Shown here piece by piece: positions 5,932 through 6,362 of a stretch of 6,362 bases of DNA (the stretch's first letter is position 1; each line of letters starts with the position of its first letter). The translations under genes were made by a program, and so were the position numbers. The stretch comes from Subdoligranulum variabile (GTDB taxonomy: Bacteria; Bacillota; Clostridia; Oscillospirales; Ruminococcaceae), in the NCBI GenBank assembly GCA_003343905.1, contig QAKI01000025.1, forward strand, positions 1-6,362, written 5' to 3'. The notes beneath the pieces are model-generated. The model searched no databases and had not been told where the DNA came from. It saw nothing but the letters and a program-made list of their open reading frames with translations.

Positions 5932-6362
5932 TTATAGTTTGGATTTCACTTTTGCAAGCCGGTCTGCTTCTAAATCATGATTTGTAATCTGTATAAAATA
6001 ATCATCCAATTCTTTAACATATATTTTTTGACCATACCATCCAAATGATTCTTTTCCATCCAGTATTTTCTCAAAAACATATTCGTAGTATTTTTTTATA
6101 AATGCACACTCAAATTCTACCGATGCCAAATTGTTTTCTCTCATAGAATGGATTGGGCATCCGCCTGCGCAAAATCTAAAAGCAATACAATTTTTACATT
6201 TGAAATATTTGTCATAATAGACATCAAAAAAATCTTTAGGGTAAGAGTCATATAAAATAACTTTTCCTTCTGAGATGTATCCAACATTTGGGGAAATATC
6301 CGATGCATCAATACAAATATGAAGGCTTTTGTCAGGATAAAGGAATGGAGTATTAGCATCAG
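5932..6362 (-). CDS. Radical SAM enzyme, C-terminal SPASM domain (partial, N-terminus outside window)
   Basis: This is the last 142 codons of a gene that enters from the right edge; the open frame runs from 6360 to the TAA at 5932. Numbering visible residues from the edge, it shows C16, then GYISEG at 27-32, then the block CKNCIAFRFCAGGCP (C55, C58, C64, C68), then C85. That is the SPASM pattern CX2CX5CX3C with flanking cysteines, which in this family holds auxiliary 4Fe-4S clusters. SPASM enzymes use S-adenosylmethionine radical chemistry, most often to modify peptides (thioether or carbon-carbon links) in the cytoplasm. The SAM-binding Cx3Cx2C core lies upstream and cannot be seen, so the radical SAM assignment rests on the SPASM domain. 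The published pattern has a Cys four residues after the Gly; here that place is Gly32. An internal ATG at 6144 lies inside the SPASM-containing frame and is not a separate start. The gene is AT-rich, unlike the ABC genes downstream, and ends 51 bases before them, probably in the same transcript. Confidence 0.88.
   Translation of the reverse strand, partial: DANTPFLYPDKSLHICIDASDISPNVGYISEGKVILYDSYPKDFFDVYYDKYFKCKNCIAFRFCAGGCPIHSMRENNLASVEFECAFIKKYYEYVFEKILDGKESFGWYGQKIYVKELDDYFIQITNHDLEADRLAKVKSKL

Noticed and set aside
5932..6144. A separate small 70-residue gene starting MRENNLASV
   Set aside because: Its frame is open upstream to the window edge and contains the SPASM motif, so the Met is internal.
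6141..6359. A 72-codon minus-strand frame starting MLILHSF at the right edge
   Set aside because: It overlaps the frame that carries the SPASM cysteine pattern, which continues in phase to the TAA at 5932. This frame has no recognisable features.

Overview
The window looks like part of a peptide-modification and export cluster from a low-GC Gram-positive bacterium, probably a Clostridia-type Firmicute. That placement is an inference from AT-rich genes, AGGAGG-type ribosome binding sites and the protein families present. No species can be named from the sequence.

Everything clearly coding lies on the minus strand, so the cluster reads from right to left. At the right edge (5932-6362) is the C-terminal part of a radical SAM enzyme with a SPASM iron-sulfur domain. 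After a 51-base gap come two ABC exporter half-transporters (5880-4066 and 4069-2204), joined by a 4-base start/stop overlap. About 114 bases further on is a soluble-looking S24/S26 (signal-peptidase-like) serine protease (2089-1574). Seven bases after it comes a nucleotidyltransferase-fold protein of the PF14907 type (1566-676). The left 675 bases are mostly AT-rich and gene-poor. They hold a possible terminator hairpin, a 12-base palindrome, a possible gene remnant, and at the far left edge the start of another minus-strand gene with its own promoter and a strong ribosome binding site.

The combination suggests a RiPP (ribosomally made, post-translationally modified peptide) system. The SPASM enzyme would modify a precursor peptide, the ABC pair would export it, and the protease could remove a leader, because neither ABC protein carries a C39 peptidase domain. 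The nucleotidyltransferase could add a further modification or act in regulation or immunity. No precursor peptide is visible; the likeliest place is upstream of the radical SAM gene, beyond position 6362.

Base composition is strikingly mosaic. Counted by hand, 6181-6240 is 13/60 G+C, 4441-4500 is 28/60, 1621-1680 is 12/60, 181-240 is 9/60 and 1-60 is 30/60. The ABC pair and the left-edge gene therefore look different in origin from the radical SAM, protease and nucleotidyltransferase genes between which they lie.
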